Part shown: piece after piece, positions 17,081-25,133 of the stretch
Position numbering within the stretch: the first letter of the stretch is position 1
Layout: each line of letters begins with the position of its first letter
Source: CAVOOW01 sp963697675
GTDB lineage: Bacteria > Actinomycetota > Actinomycetes > JACCUZ01
Length of the DNA stretch: 64,000 nucleotides
NCBI GenBank assembly: GCA_963697675.1
Contig: CAVOOW010000005.1
Span: forward strand, 372,001-436,000
Direction: 5' to 3'
Translations under genes and position numbers: made by a program
Notes under the pieces: generated by a model
The model's input: only the letters and a program-made list of their open reading frames with translations
The model's database searches: none
Told to the model about the DNA's origin: nothing

Positions 17081-19189
17081 TTACGGCGAGTGAACAGCGG
17101 AGCCGGCAGCCGGGTCGGCAATGTCCGGTAATGCCCGGACTGCGTCGGGTCCGTTCTCGAGCAGCGCCCGGAACGCCGGCTCGTCGAGGACGGTCACCCC
17201 GAGCGAGACCGCCTTGTCGAACTTCGACCCGGGGCTCTCGCCCACGACCACGAAGTCGGTCTTCTTCGACACCGATCCGACGACCTTGCCGCCCTGGGCC
17301 TGGATGGCCTGCTTGGCGCCGTCGCGGGAGAAGCCCTCCAGCGACCCGGTGACCACGATGGACAGGCCCTCGAGCGGTCGCGGGCCCTCGTCGACCTCGT
17401 CCTCCTCGAGCCGGACACCGGCCTTTGCCCAGTGCTCGACGATCGCCTGGTGCCAGTCGACGTCGAACCAGTCACGCACCGCCTGGCCGATCACCGGGCC
17501 TACCCCGTCGGTCGCGGCCAGCTCCTCCTGCGACGCCGCGCGGATCGCGTCGATCGACCGGAACGCTCGGGCGAGCGCCTGCGCGGCGGTCGGGCCGACG
17601 TGGCGGATGGACAGGGCGACCAGCACCCGCCACAGCGGGCGGGTCTTGGCTGCCTCGATCGCGTCGAGCAGCTTGCGACCGTTGGCCGTCAGCCCGCCGT
17701 CCTTCAACGTGAACAGCTCGACCCGGCCCAGCGAGGCCTCGTCGAGGTCGAAGATGTCTCCCTCGTCCTGCACGACGCCGGCCTGCAGCAGGCCGACCGC
17801 GGCTTCGAAGCCGAGCACGTCGATGTCGAACGCACCACGACCCGCCACGTGGAACAGCCGCTCGCGCAGCTGGGCAGGACACGACCGGTTGTTCGGGCAG
17901 CGGATGTCGGCGTCGCCCTCCTTCTCGTACTTGAGCACCGTGTCGCAGTCGGGGCAGCGCGTCGGCATCACGAACTCGCGCTCGCTGCCGTCGCGCAGCG
18001 CCACCACCGGCCCGACGATCTCCGGGATGACGTCGCCGGCCTTGCGCAGCACGATCGTGTCGCCGATCAGCACGCCCTTGCGGACCACCTCGGAGGCGTT
18101 GTGCAGCGTTGCCATGCTCACGGTGGAACCGCTGACGAGGACCGGCTCCATCACCCCGAACGGCGTCACGCGGCCGGTGCGCCCGACGTTGACCTGGATG
18201 TCGAGCAGCTTGGTGGTGACCTCCTCCGGCGGGTATTTGAACGCGATCGCCCAGCGCGGCGCGCGCGAGGTCGAGCCGAGCCGCCGCTGCACCGCGACCT
18301 CGTCGACCTTGACGACGACACCGTCGATCTCGTGCTCCACGGAGTGCCGGTGCTCGCCGTAGTGGTCGATGTAGCGCTGCACGCCGGCCAGGTCGTCGAC
18401 GACCTCGAACCGCGAGCTGACCGGGAGGCCCCAGTCGCGCAACGCCGCGTAGGCCGCGGACTGCAGGACCGGTGTGTAGCCCTCCCGCGCCCCGATGCCG
18501 TGCACGACCATGCTCAGCGACCGCGACGCGGTCACCCGCGGGTCCTTCTGCCGCAGCGACCCCGCAGCGGCGTTGCGCGGGTTGGCGAACGGTGCCTTGC
18601 CGGCCTCGACCAGCCGCGCGTTCAGCGCCGCGAACTTCTCGACCGGGAAGAACACCTCGCCGCGCACCTCGATGAGACCGGGTGGGTCGTCGCCGGCGAG
18701 CGTCGTGGGCACCGAGGAGATGGTGCGCACGTTGAGCGTCACGTCCTCGCCCGTCGCACCGTTGCCCCGCGTCAGGGCGCGCACGAGTCGGCCCTTCTCG
18801 TAGAGCAGGTTGATGGCCACGCCGTCGACCTTGAGCTCGCACAGGTAGTGGACGGCGGCTGCGCCCTTGTCGCGCTCGACGCGGTCCGCCCAGGCGGCAA
18901 GCTCATCGGCTGAGAAGGCGTTGTCGAGGCTCATCATGCGTTCGATGTGGTCGACCGCGGTGAAGTCGGTCGAGAAGGTGCCACCGACCGTCTGCGTGGG
19001 CGAGTCGGGTGTGCGCAGGTCGGGGTGGTCCGCCTCGAGCGCCTGCAGCTCGCGCATCAGCTGGTCGTATTCCGCGTCCGAGACGGTCGGGTCGTCGCGC
19101 ACGAAGTAGTCGAAGCGCATGCGGTCGATGCGCTCGACGAGCTCGGCGTGTCGGTGCTGCGGATCCGCAGCTGTCTTCGCCTTCGGCAC
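17081..19189 (-). CDS. ligA: NAD-dependent DNA ligase
   Basis: Seals nicks in replication and repair using NAD+. The product has 702 residues. Lys120 in CELKVDGVAINLL is the adenylated residue. The four-cysteine zinc finger (CPDCDTVLKYEKEGDADIRC...C), helix-hairpin-helix region (ATDGVGPVIGQAV) and C-terminal BRCT domain (LEGLSIVVTGSLEGFSRDGA) are all present in the usual order. The GTG at 19189 has GGAGG upstream within the end of the preceding gene, whose stop is only one base away. It is the last gene of the cysteine desulfurase-mnmA operon. Confidence 0.98.
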   Translation of the reverse strand: MPKAKTAADPQHRHAELVERIDRMRFDYFVRDDPTVSDAEYDQLMRELQALEADHPDLRTPDSPTQTVGGTFSTDFTAVDHIERMMSLDNAFSADELAAWADRVERDKGAAAVHYLCELKVDGVAINLLYEKGRLVRALTRGNGATGEDVTLNVRTISSVPTTLAGDDPPGLIEVRGEVFFPVEKFAALNARLVEAGKAPFANPRNAAAGSLRQKDPRVTASRSLSMVVHGIGAREGYTPVLQSAAYAALRDWGLPVSSRFEVVDDLAGVQRYIDHYGEHRHSVEHEIDGVVVKVDEVAVQRRLGSTSRAPRWAIAFKYPPEEVTTKLLDIQVNVGRTGRVTPFGVMEPVLVSGSTVSMATLHNASEVVRKGVLIGDTIVLRKAGDVIPEIVGPVVALRDGSEREFVMPTRCPDCDTVLKYEKEGDADIRCPNNRSCPAQLRERLFHVAGRGAFDIDVLGFEAAVGLLQAGVVQDEGDIFDLDEASLGRVELFTLKDGGLTANGRKLLDAIEAAKTRPLWRVLVALSIRHVGPTAAQALARAFRSIDAIRAASQEELAATDGVGPVIGQAVRDWFDVDWHQAIVEHWAKAGVRLEEDEVDEGPRPLEGLSIVVTGSLEGFSRDGAKQAIQAQGGKVVGSVSKKTDFVVVGESPGSKFDKAVSLGVTVLDEPAFRALLENGPDAVRALPDIADPAAGSAVHSP

Positions 19190-19190
19190 C

Positions 19191-20231
19191 TCAATCCTCC
19201 CGGTCGCTCAGCTGGCCTGCTGCGGCGCGCACGAGCCGGAGCACGCGCAGGACGTGATCGGGGCTCGCCCCCGCCATGCCGCACGTCGGTGTCACGACGA
19301 CCTGCGACGCCAGGGTCTCAGGGTCGAGGCCCAACCGGTGCCACAGCCGACGAACAGGAGCGACGGTAGTCGCGGGGTCGGACAGGACGGCAGTGTCGAC
19401 CGCGGGAGCGACGCCGGCAAGCAGCACCACCCCCGACTCGAGCGCCGTCCCGAGTGCGTCGTCGCACGTCTGGCCGACCAGCGGGAGGTCGAGCGAGACC
19501 CCCGCGACACCCGACTCACGGAACACGTCGACCGGCGGGTCGGCGGCGCAGCAGTGCGCCACCACGGCGCTGTCCCTCTCGGCGACCGCACGCACGAGCG
19601 AGCCCAGCGACGTGACTACGTCGCTCACCGGCACCGCGCGTACGTTGCCCGCTCCTGAGAACGACGACACGTGTCCGGCCAGCACCAACGGCAGCATCGG
19701 CTCGTCGAGCTGAAGGACCACTGAGCAGCCGGGCAGTCGCCGGCGGACGTCGGCGACGTGCCCGGCCAGCGCCTCGACCATCGCCTGCCCGAGGTCGCGC
19801 AACGCCCCGGGGTCGGAGAGCACGGGCTCGCCGCGGGGCAGCTGCAACGAGGCCGCCAAGGTCCACGGGCCGCACACGGCGACCTTCACGGGAGCGGTCC
19901 GACCGTCGAGCGCCTCAGAGAACGCGTCCAGATCATGATTGAGGTACGACGACGCGCGGCGGGCGTCGATGCCTGGACGTGACGTCAGTCGCCAGCCGGA
20001 GGGCTGGAGGTCGACGGGCAGGTCGGGCAGGAGCGCGCACGTGCGCCCGACCAGGTCGGCACCGGGACCGCGAGCCGGCAGCTCCGGCAGCACGGCGAGC
20101 TCGGGCAGCTCCCCCGCGACGACCGCAGAGGCTTCGCGCGGGTCGGTGCCCGGCATCGATCCGACGGCGCTCCCGCACCCGCGCGCCTCGTCGGGAAAGA
20201 CCACGGACGCGCGCCGGTCAGTAGTCGACAC
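19191..20231 (-). CDS. MetE-like (UROD/MetE fold) protein
   Basis: A 346-residue relative of the catalytic half of cobalamin-independent methionine synthase, of the type found beside ligA in actinobacteria. It shows GSMPGTDPREA near the start, LQLDEPMLPLVLAG in the middle, VVAHCCAADP (possible His-x-Cys metal site) and VVTPTCGMAGASPDHVLRVL at the end. The GTG at 20231 overlaps the deaminase gene by 14 bases; another GTG nine codons later is possible. The true methyl acceptor is not known for this group. The overlaps on both sides show tight co-expression with tRNA thiolation and DNA ligase genes. Confidence 0.82.
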   Translation of the reverse strand: MSTTDRRASVVFPDEARGCGSAVGSMPGTDPREASAVVAGELPELAVLPELPARGPGADLVGRTCALLPDLPVDLQPSGWRLTSRPGIDARRASSYLNHDLDAFSEALDGRTAPVKVAVCGPWTLAASLQLPRGEPVLSDPGALRDLGQAMVEALAGHVADVRRRLPGCSVVLQLDEPMLPLVLAGHVSSFSGAGNVRAVPVSDVVTSLGSLVRAVAERDSAVVAHCCAADPPVDVFRESGVAGVSLDLPLVGQTCDDALGTALESGVVLLAGVAPAVDTAVLSDPATTVAPVRRLWHRLGLDPETLASQVVVTPTCGMAGASPDHVLRVLRLVRAAAGQLSDRED

Positions 20232-20691
20232 GGTCGGTCTTGGCCAGCCAGGCGTCGAACGGGGCGCTCGCCGACGTGACCGCCTGTTGCTCCACCGGGA
20301 GCGCCCACTGGTCGCGCGGGGTGTCGAACAGGTCATAGAAGGCGAGGTCGTCGAAGCCACCACGAGCGGCGTCGTGCCGGTCGGCGGCGTAGACGATCGC
20401 GTCCACCCGGGCCCAGAGAGCTGCCGCCAGGCACAGCGGGCACGGCTCGCAGGAGCTGACGAGCACGCAGCCGGCCAGGTTGAAGTCGCCGACCGCCCGG
20501 CACGCGCTGCGCATCGCGACGACCTCGGCGTGGGCGGTGGGATCGAGGTCGCGCGTCACGCGGTTGACCCCCTCGGCCACGATTTCGTCGCCGCGCACGA
20601 TGAGGGCGGCGAACGGGCCGCCGCCGTCGGCGACGTTCTGGATGGCAAGGCGGACGACAGCGTCGAGCCAGTTGGCGTCCGTCACGCTCAC
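20218..20691 (-). CDS. Nucleoside/base deaminase, GuaD-like
   Basis: Zinc deaminase of the CMP/dCMP fold, 157 residues. The zinc site is HAE (His54, Glu56) with SCEPCPLC (Cys84, Cys87). The tail RHDAARGGFDDLAFYDLF and the closing PFDAWLAKTDRVDY resemble guanine deaminase GuaD rather than the tRNA enzyme TadA. It starts at a GTG that overlaps the mnmA stop by four bases. Guanine deamination to xanthine is inferred from family resemblance. Confidence 0.75.
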   Translation of the reverse strand: MSVTDANWLDAVVRLAIQNVADGGGPFAALIVRGDEIVAEGVNRVTRDLDPTAHAEVVAMRSACRAVGDFNLAGCVLVSSCEPCPLCLAAALWARVDAIVYAADRHDAARGGFDDLAFYDLFDTPRDQWALPVEQQAVTSASAPFDAWLAKTDRVDY

Positions 20692-21746
20692 ACCGTAGAC
20701 GTGATCGTGGCCGAACCGAGGACGGTGTCGCCGTCATAGAGCACGACAGCCTGGCCGGTGGCCACGCCGCGGATCGGCCGGCGAAGCTCGACGTGCAGCC
20801 GCTGCCCGTCGTACGACGCGACGCACTCGACCGCGTCGCCGTGCGCCCGGATCTGCGCCGCGCACTCGACCGGCCCGCGGGGCACCGGCCCGCACCAGCG
20901 CGCCTTCTCCCCCGTGAGCCCGACGACGTCGAGCCGCTCGGCGGAGCCCACCGTCACGGTGCCGCTCACCGGCGAGATGTCAAGCACGTACCGCGGCTTG
21001 CCGTCGGACGCCGGCCGGCCGATCCGCAGGCCCTTCCGCTGCCCGACCGTGAACGCGAAGGCGCCGTCGTGCTCGCCGATGGTCGCGCCGTCGGTGTCCA
21101 CGATCGGCCCGGGCGCGACGCCGATGCGGTCGCGCAGGAAGCCACCTGTGTCGCCGTCGGCGATGAAGCAGATGTCATGGCTGTCCGGCTTGTCGGCGAC
21201 CGCGAGCCCCCGACGGTCGGCCTCGACCCGTACCTCGGCCTTGTGGGTCGGACCGAGCGGGAACATCGCGCCGGCCAGCTGGTCGACGGTGAGCACACCG
21301 AGGACGTACGACTGGTCCTTGTCCGGGTCCGCGGCCCGGCGGAGCCGGCCGTCGGCGATGCGGGCGTAGTGACCGGTGCAGACGGCGTCGAAACCCAGCG
21401 CCCTGGCCTTGTCGAGGACGGCCGCGAACTTGATCTTCTCGTTGCAGCGCAGGCACGGGTTCGGGGTGCGACCCGCGGCGTACTCCGCGACGAAGTCGTC
21501 GATGACGTCGGCACGGAAGCGCTCGGCCATGTCCCACACGTAGAACGGGATGCCGATGACGTCCGCCGCGCGTCGTGCGTCGCGCGCGTCCTCGAGGGTG
21601 CAGCAACCGCGTGCTCCGCTGCGGAACGACTGCGGGTTGCTCGACAGTGCCAGGTGGACTCCGGTCACGTCGTGGCCGGCGTCGACCGCGCGCGCAGCGG
21701 CGACCGCGCTGTCGACGCCCCCCGACATCGCGGCGAGAACCCTCAT
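20688..21746 (-). CDS. mnmA: tRNA 2-thiouridine(34) synthase
   Basis: Adenylates and thiolates U34 of Glu, Gln and Lys tRNAs. The 352-residue protein begins MRVLAAMSGGVDSAVAA, with the PP-loop SGGVDS. Catalytic cysteines sit in NPCLRCNEKIKF and DSHDICFIAD; TGHYARI is also typical. The ATG at 21746 overlaps the stop of the cysteine desulfurase gene (ATGA). That neighbour supplies the persulfide sulfur, which explains the overlap. Confidence 0.97.
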   Translation of the reverse strand: MRVLAAMSGGVDSAVAAARAVDAGHDVTGVHLALSSNPQSFRSGARGCCTLEDARDARRAADVIGIPFYVWDMAERFRADVIDDFVAEYAAGRTPNPCLRCNEKIKFAAVLDKARALGFDAVCTGHYARIADGRLRRAADPDKDQSYVLGVLTVDQLAGAMFPLGPTHKAEVRVEADRRGLAVADKPDSHDICFIADGDTGGFLRDRIGVAPGPIVDTDGATIGEHDGAFAFTVGQRKGLRIGRPASDGKPRYVLDISPVSGTVTVGSAERLDVVGLTGEKARWCGPVPRGPVECAAQIRAHGDAVECVASYDGQRLHVELRRPIRGVATGQAVVLYDGDTVLGSATITSTV

Positions 21747-22975
21747 CTTTCGGGCCCCCCGCGTACCCGGTTCTGCCCGGCACGGCGCGCACGTTCGACG
21801 ACGGGTCCGATGGCCTCGACGACCGCGTCGACATCGGCCGCCGTCGAGGTGTGCCCGAACGAGAAGCGCAGCGAGCCGCGCGCGAGGTCCTCGGGCACCC
21901 CCATCGCGAGGAGTACGTGGCTGGGCTGGGGCACGCCGGCCGAGCACGCCGAGCCGGTCGAGCACTCGATGCCGCGTGCGTCGAGCAGCAGGAGCAGGGC
22001 GTCCCCCTCGCAGCCCGAGAACGAGAAGTGGGCGTTGCCGGGCAGGCGGTGGCTGCCTCGCAGGTCGCTGTCACCACCGAGAACGACATCGGGTACGACG
22101 TCGCGTACGCGCGCCACGAGGTCGTCGCGCAGCCGGGCCAGCTCTTCGGCGCGCTCCGGCTGCCGCTTGACGGCCAGCTCGGCCGCTGTCGCGAAGCCGA
22201 CGATGGCGGGCGCATCGAGGCTGCCGGAGCGCACGTCGCGCTCCTGACCGCCGCCGTGCAGCACCGGCGTGAGGGTGAGGGTGCGGCTGAGGACCAGCGC
22301 CCCGATGCCCATCGGACCGCCGATCTTGTGACCCGTGACCGTCATCGCGTCGAGACCGCTGCGCGCGAAGTCGAGTGGCAGCTGGCCGAACGCCTGCACG
22401 GCATCGGAGTGGAACGGGACACCGTGCCGGTGGGCGATCTCGACGAGCTCGGTGATCGGCTGGACGGTGCCGACCTCGTTGTTGGCCCACATGACCGTGA
22501 CCAGCGCGACCGAGCCGGGGTCGTCGGCCAGGGCCGCCTCGAGGGTCTCCGGCAGGACCCGGCCCGCAGCGTCCACCGGCAGCCACTCGACCTGGGCCTC
22601 CTCGTGCTCGGCGAGCCAGAGCGCGGAGTCCATGACCGCGTGGTGCTCGACGGCGCTGGCCAGGATGCGGCGCCGGCGCGGGTCCTCGGTGCGGCGCGCC
22701 CAGTAGAGGCCCTTGACCGCCAGGTTGTCCGACTCGGTGCCACCGCCGGTGAAGACGATCTCGCTCGGCCGGGCGTTCAACGACTGCGCCAGCGACTCGC
22801 GCGCCTCCTCGACGACGCGGCGCGCCGCCCGGCCGCTGCCGTGCAGCGACGAGGGGTTCCCGACGATCTCGAGACGCGCACACATCGCCTGAGCCGCCTC
22901 GGGCAGCATCGGCGTGGTCGCGGCGTGGTCGAGGTAGACGGAGCGTCCGGCGGTGCCGGATCTGCTGTCAGTCAT
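21743..22975 (-). CDS. Cysteine desulfurase (NifS/IscS class)
   Basis: PLP enzyme that takes sulfur from cysteine as a persulfide, 410 residues. It opens with VYLDHAATTPMLPEA. VEHHAV, ANNEVGTVQPI and the PLP lysine in TGHKIGGPMG are present, and the persulfide cysteine is in ECSTGSACSAG. The ATG at 22975 starts MTDSRSGTAG; the longer open frame upstream overlaps the anti-sigma region and has no family similarity. First gene of the operon with mnmA. Confidence 0.95.
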   Translation of the reverse strand: MTDSRSGTAGRSVYLDHAATTPMLPEAAQAMCARLEIVGNPSSLHGSGRAARRVVEEARESLAQSLNARPSEIVFTGGGTESDNLAVKGLYWARRTEDPRRRRILASAVEHHAVMDSALWLAEHEEAQVEWLPVDAAGRVLPETLEAALADDPGSVALVTVMWANNEVGTVQPITELVEIAHRHGVPFHSDAVQAFGQLPLDFARSGLDAMTVTGHKIGGPMGIGALVLSRTLTLTPVLHGGGQERDVRSGSLDAPAIVGFATAAELAVKRQPERAEELARLRDDLVARVRDVVPDVVLGGDSDLRGSHRLPGNAHFSFSGCEGDALLLLLDARGIECSTGSACSAGVPQPSHVLLAMGVPEDLARGSLRFSFGHTSTAADVDAVVEAIGPVVERARRAGQNRVRGGPER

Positions 22976-23000
22976 GGCCGCCCGAGTGTACGACCCCTGA

Positions 23001-23735
23001 TCAAACAGCGGGCCGCGCCCGGAGCAGAACGGCGTCATCGGCGACCGCCTGCAGCTCGATGGTGGCGATCCCGCTCGCGGGGAGGTCCGTGGCACCGACG
23101 ACCTTGGCGTCCTCGCCGGGCAGGACCGACCACTGCGCCACGGTCTGGGGTGCGCCTCCCCCGCGGGGCAGCGCGACCAGGCGGTAGATCTTCCTGACGT
23201 TCGGGTCGGTACCGGGCGGCGTGGTCACCCAGCGACAGGTCACCGACACCCTGCTGCCCCACGCGACCGGGGTCACGCGGAGGGTGGCGGTGACGGCGGC
23301 GGGGCGAACGGGCGTCATCGCCACGCTCGGCCCAGCCGGCCCCGGGGTCGACCCGGTCCGGCTGACGCCGAAGGCGATCGCGACGGCGATGAGCGATGCG
23401 GCCACGGCTCCCGAGGCGACCAGCCGGATCGATTCACGGCGACGTTGCTTGCGCGCGGCAGAGATCAGCCTCGGCAGCAGCAGGTCCGGCGGCGGTTCCG
23501 GACTGGCCTCGGGCTCGAGCAGTCGAGCAAGAGTTACCTTGTCGAGCATCGCGGGCATCCCGGAGAGCTCGGCGACGGACCGGGTGCACTCCGTGCAGTC
23601 GACGAGGTGTGCCTCGAAGGCGCGGCGGTCCTCATCAGTGAGTGCGCCCATGACGTATGCGGCGTCGTTCTCGCTGAACGCATCTGTGTACTTGCTCATG
23701 TCCCTGTTCGCGTCATCGTTCATGTCGTCGCTCAT
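23001..23735 (-). CDS. Zinc anti-sigma factor for the upstream ECF sigma
   Basis: Membrane anti-sigma factor of 244 residues. The cytoplasmic N-terminus has a HxxxCxxC zinc motif (His43, Cys47, Cys50 in HLVDCTEC), then a transmembrane helix near residues 104-124 (VASGAVAASLIAVAIAFGV) and an external domain of about 115 residues. Its start overlaps the sigma stop by four bases (ATGA). It corresponds to RslA in position and design. ZAS motifs of this kind often release sigma on oxidation of the cysteines; that is family knowledge, not shown here. Confidence 0.9.
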   Translation of the reverse strand: MSDDMNDDANRDMSKYTDAFSENDAAYVMGALTDEDRRAFEAHLVDCTECTRSVAELSGMPAMLDKVTLARLLEPEASPEPPPDLLLPRLISAARKQRRRESIRLVASGAVAASLIAVAIAFGVSRTGSTPGPAGPSVAMTPVRPAAVTATLRVTPVAWGSRVSVTCRWVTTPPGTDPNVRKIYRLVALPRGGGAPQTVAQWSVLPGEDAKVVGATDLPASGIATIELQAVADDAVLLRARPAV

Positions 23736-24247
23736 GCCGTCACGCCCATCTCCTGCATGGCCAGCCGCAGCGCGCGAAGCGCGTAGTGCGTGCGGGATTT
23801 CACCGTGCCGGCGGGGATGTTCAGTACCTCCGCGGCCTCAGCCGTACTGCGACCGCGGTAGTAGCACTCGACGATCACCGCCCGATGCTCCGGCGTCAGC
23901 CGGTCGAGTGCCTCGGCCACGATCCACTCGTCCAACATCGCATCCACCTGATCGGCCTCCACGACTTCCGGAGGTTCTTCGACGGTGAGCTCGCGCCGGG
24001 ACCGGGCACTGCGCCACTCGTCCACCACGATCCGGCGGGCCACCGTGAACAACCACGCACGTGCGGAACCTTGCTCCTCGTCGAGCACCGACGGGTTGCG
24101 CCAGGCGCGCAGCATTGTCTCCTGCACGACATCCTGGGAACGCGACCGGTCACCACCGGTCAGGCGGACGACGAATGACCACAGCGATGCAGCGTATTGG
24201 TCGTGCAGGGCGCGCATGAGCTGCTCGTCCCGGTCCGATCTGGTCAT
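23732..24247 (-). CDS. sigL: ECF sigma factor, SigL type
   Basis: Alternative sigma factor of 171 residues. Region 2 (DQYAASLWSFVVRLTG, VVQETMLRAWRNP) and region 4 (LTPEHRAVIVECYYRGRSTAEAA, GTVKSRTHYALRALRLAMQEMGV) are complete. The C-terminal block closely resembles mycobacterial SigL as I remember it. The ATG at 24247 is preceded about 12 bases upstream by a SigL-like promoter, indicating autoregulation. It overlaps the anti-sigma gene by four bases. Confidence 0.88.
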   Translation of the reverse strand: MTRSDRDEQLMRALHDQYAASLWSFVVRLTGGDRSRSQDVVQETMLRAWRNPSVLDEEQGSARAWLFTVARRIVVDEWRSARSRRELTVEEPPEVVEADQVDAMLDEWIVAEALDRLTPEHRAVIVECYYRGRSTAEAAEVLNIPAGTVKSRTHYALRALRLAMQEMGVTA

Positions 24248-24259
24248 CGACACGATGGT

Positions 24260-24287
24260 GACACGAGACAGCGGGCCAACCAGTTCA
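24260..24287 (-). promoter_or_regulatory. SigL-like promoter of the sigma gene
   Basis: On the minus strand TGAACT (24287-24282), a 16-base spacer and CGTGTC (24265-24260). The published mycobacterial SigL consensus, as I recall it, is TGAACC-N16-18-CGTGTC. The -10 ends about 12 bases before the ATG, giving a very short leader. A 10-base palindrome TCAACGTTGA overlaps the -35. Confidence 0.7.
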
Positions 24288-24301
24288 ACGTTGATTCGGT
24301 C

Positions 24302-24329
24302 TGAACTGATGTGCCCGGCCCTCCGTGTT
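24302..24329 (+). promoter_or_regulatory. SigL-like promoter of the secreted protein gene
   Basis: On the plus strand TGAACT (24302-24307), a 16-base spacer and CGTGTT (24324-24329). Spacing and sequence match the divergent sigma promoter at all but the last base. The downstream ATG at 24364 has GGAGGA eight to ten bases before it. Confidence 0.65.
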
Positions 24330-24363
24330 CCCGGCCGACAAGCCAACCCACCCGGAGGAAGCC

Positions 24364-25044
24364 ATGACACGCAAGGTCCGTACCACCACCGCCGCCCTGG
24401 CCGCACTCGCTCTCGCGGGCAGCGGACTCGCCCTCTCAGCCTCCACCGCCGACGCACGTCAGGGCAGCGCGAAGGCCAAGCCGGTCAGCATCGAGGTCTT
24501 CGCTCCCGAGCAGGGAGCCAACGCCGGCATCGCCGGCACCGGTTGGTTCATCGACATGGAGGTCGACTTCAAGACGCGCAACCTCGCCGCGACCGGCTTC
24601 AACGGCCTTCAGCTGACCGGGCCGGCCGGCCACAACAACATTCCCCCGGCGCCCGGGCTGTTCGGGGTGGGACACGACGACAAGATGCCCGGCCTCGTGG
24701 TCCTGACGTCGACGACGTCGTCCACTCTTCCGGGCTTCTCCGGGTCGGGCACCAACCTGGCCGGCCTGTTCAACCTCACCGGCGTCACCAACCGCGACGC
24801 CGACGAGACCGAGCTCTGGGACACCTGGCTCGTCGGTGCGCCCGTCGCCGGCAGTGGCGTGGACACCGTGCTCCGCGTGGCCGTGGTCAAGGACCTGAAC
24901 CACGACGGCATCTACAACGACGCACCCGACGTGGTCGCCGACGCGAACCACGACGGTCGCGTCACGTCCAGCGACCTCAAGGCCCTCGGCGTGGCGTCGA
25001 ACATCGTGAAGGTGCCGTTCCACATCAGCGCCGACCCGGCCTGA
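24364..25044 (+). CDS. Secreted protein with two calcium-loop motifs
   Basis: A 226-residue exported protein. Residues 1-32 are a signal peptide (MTRKVRTTTAALAALALAGSG... ending near STADA). The body is compact and Gly/Asn-rich. Near the C-terminus two DxNxDG loops occur in tandem, DLNHDGIYNDAPD and DANHDGRVTSSDLKALG, the pattern of EF-hand or dockerin calcium sites. No wall-sorting signal or further transmembrane helix is seen. I do not recognise the family. The matching divergent promoters suggest that it is a target of the neighbouring SigL-type factor. Confidence 0.75.
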   Translation: MTRKVRTTTAALAALALAGSGLALSASTADARQGSAKAKPVSIEVFAPEQGANAGIAGTGWFIDMEVDFKTRNLAATGFNGLQLTGPAGHNNIPPAPGLFGVGHDDKMPGLVVLTSTTSSTLPGFSGSGTNLAGLFNLTGVTNRDADETELWDTWLVGAPVAGSGVDTVLRVAVVKDLNHDGIYNDAPDVVADANHDGRVTSSDLKALGVASNIVKVPFHISADPA

Positions 25045-25056
25045 CCCACCCGATCA

Positions 25057-25104
25057 GCGACCTTTGGGCCCCGACACGCCGGCGTGTCGGGGCCCAAAGG
25101 TCGC
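25057..25104. terminator. Perfect 48-base palindrome between convergent genes
   Basis: Bases 25057-25080 are the exact reverse complement of 25081-25104. The left arm starts GCGACCTTTGGGCCCC. As RNA it would form a stem of about 22 bp on either strand, suited to a bidirectional terminator between the secreted-protein gene and etfA. There is no T-run after it. A mobile palindromic element is the other possibility. Confidence 0.7.
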
Positions 25105-25133
25105 GCGGCGGGGTCCGAGTCGCGGGCCGGAGG

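Noticed and set aside
17432..18913. Long plus-strand frame opposite ligA
   Set aside because: No family features; the opposite strand encodes complete LigA.
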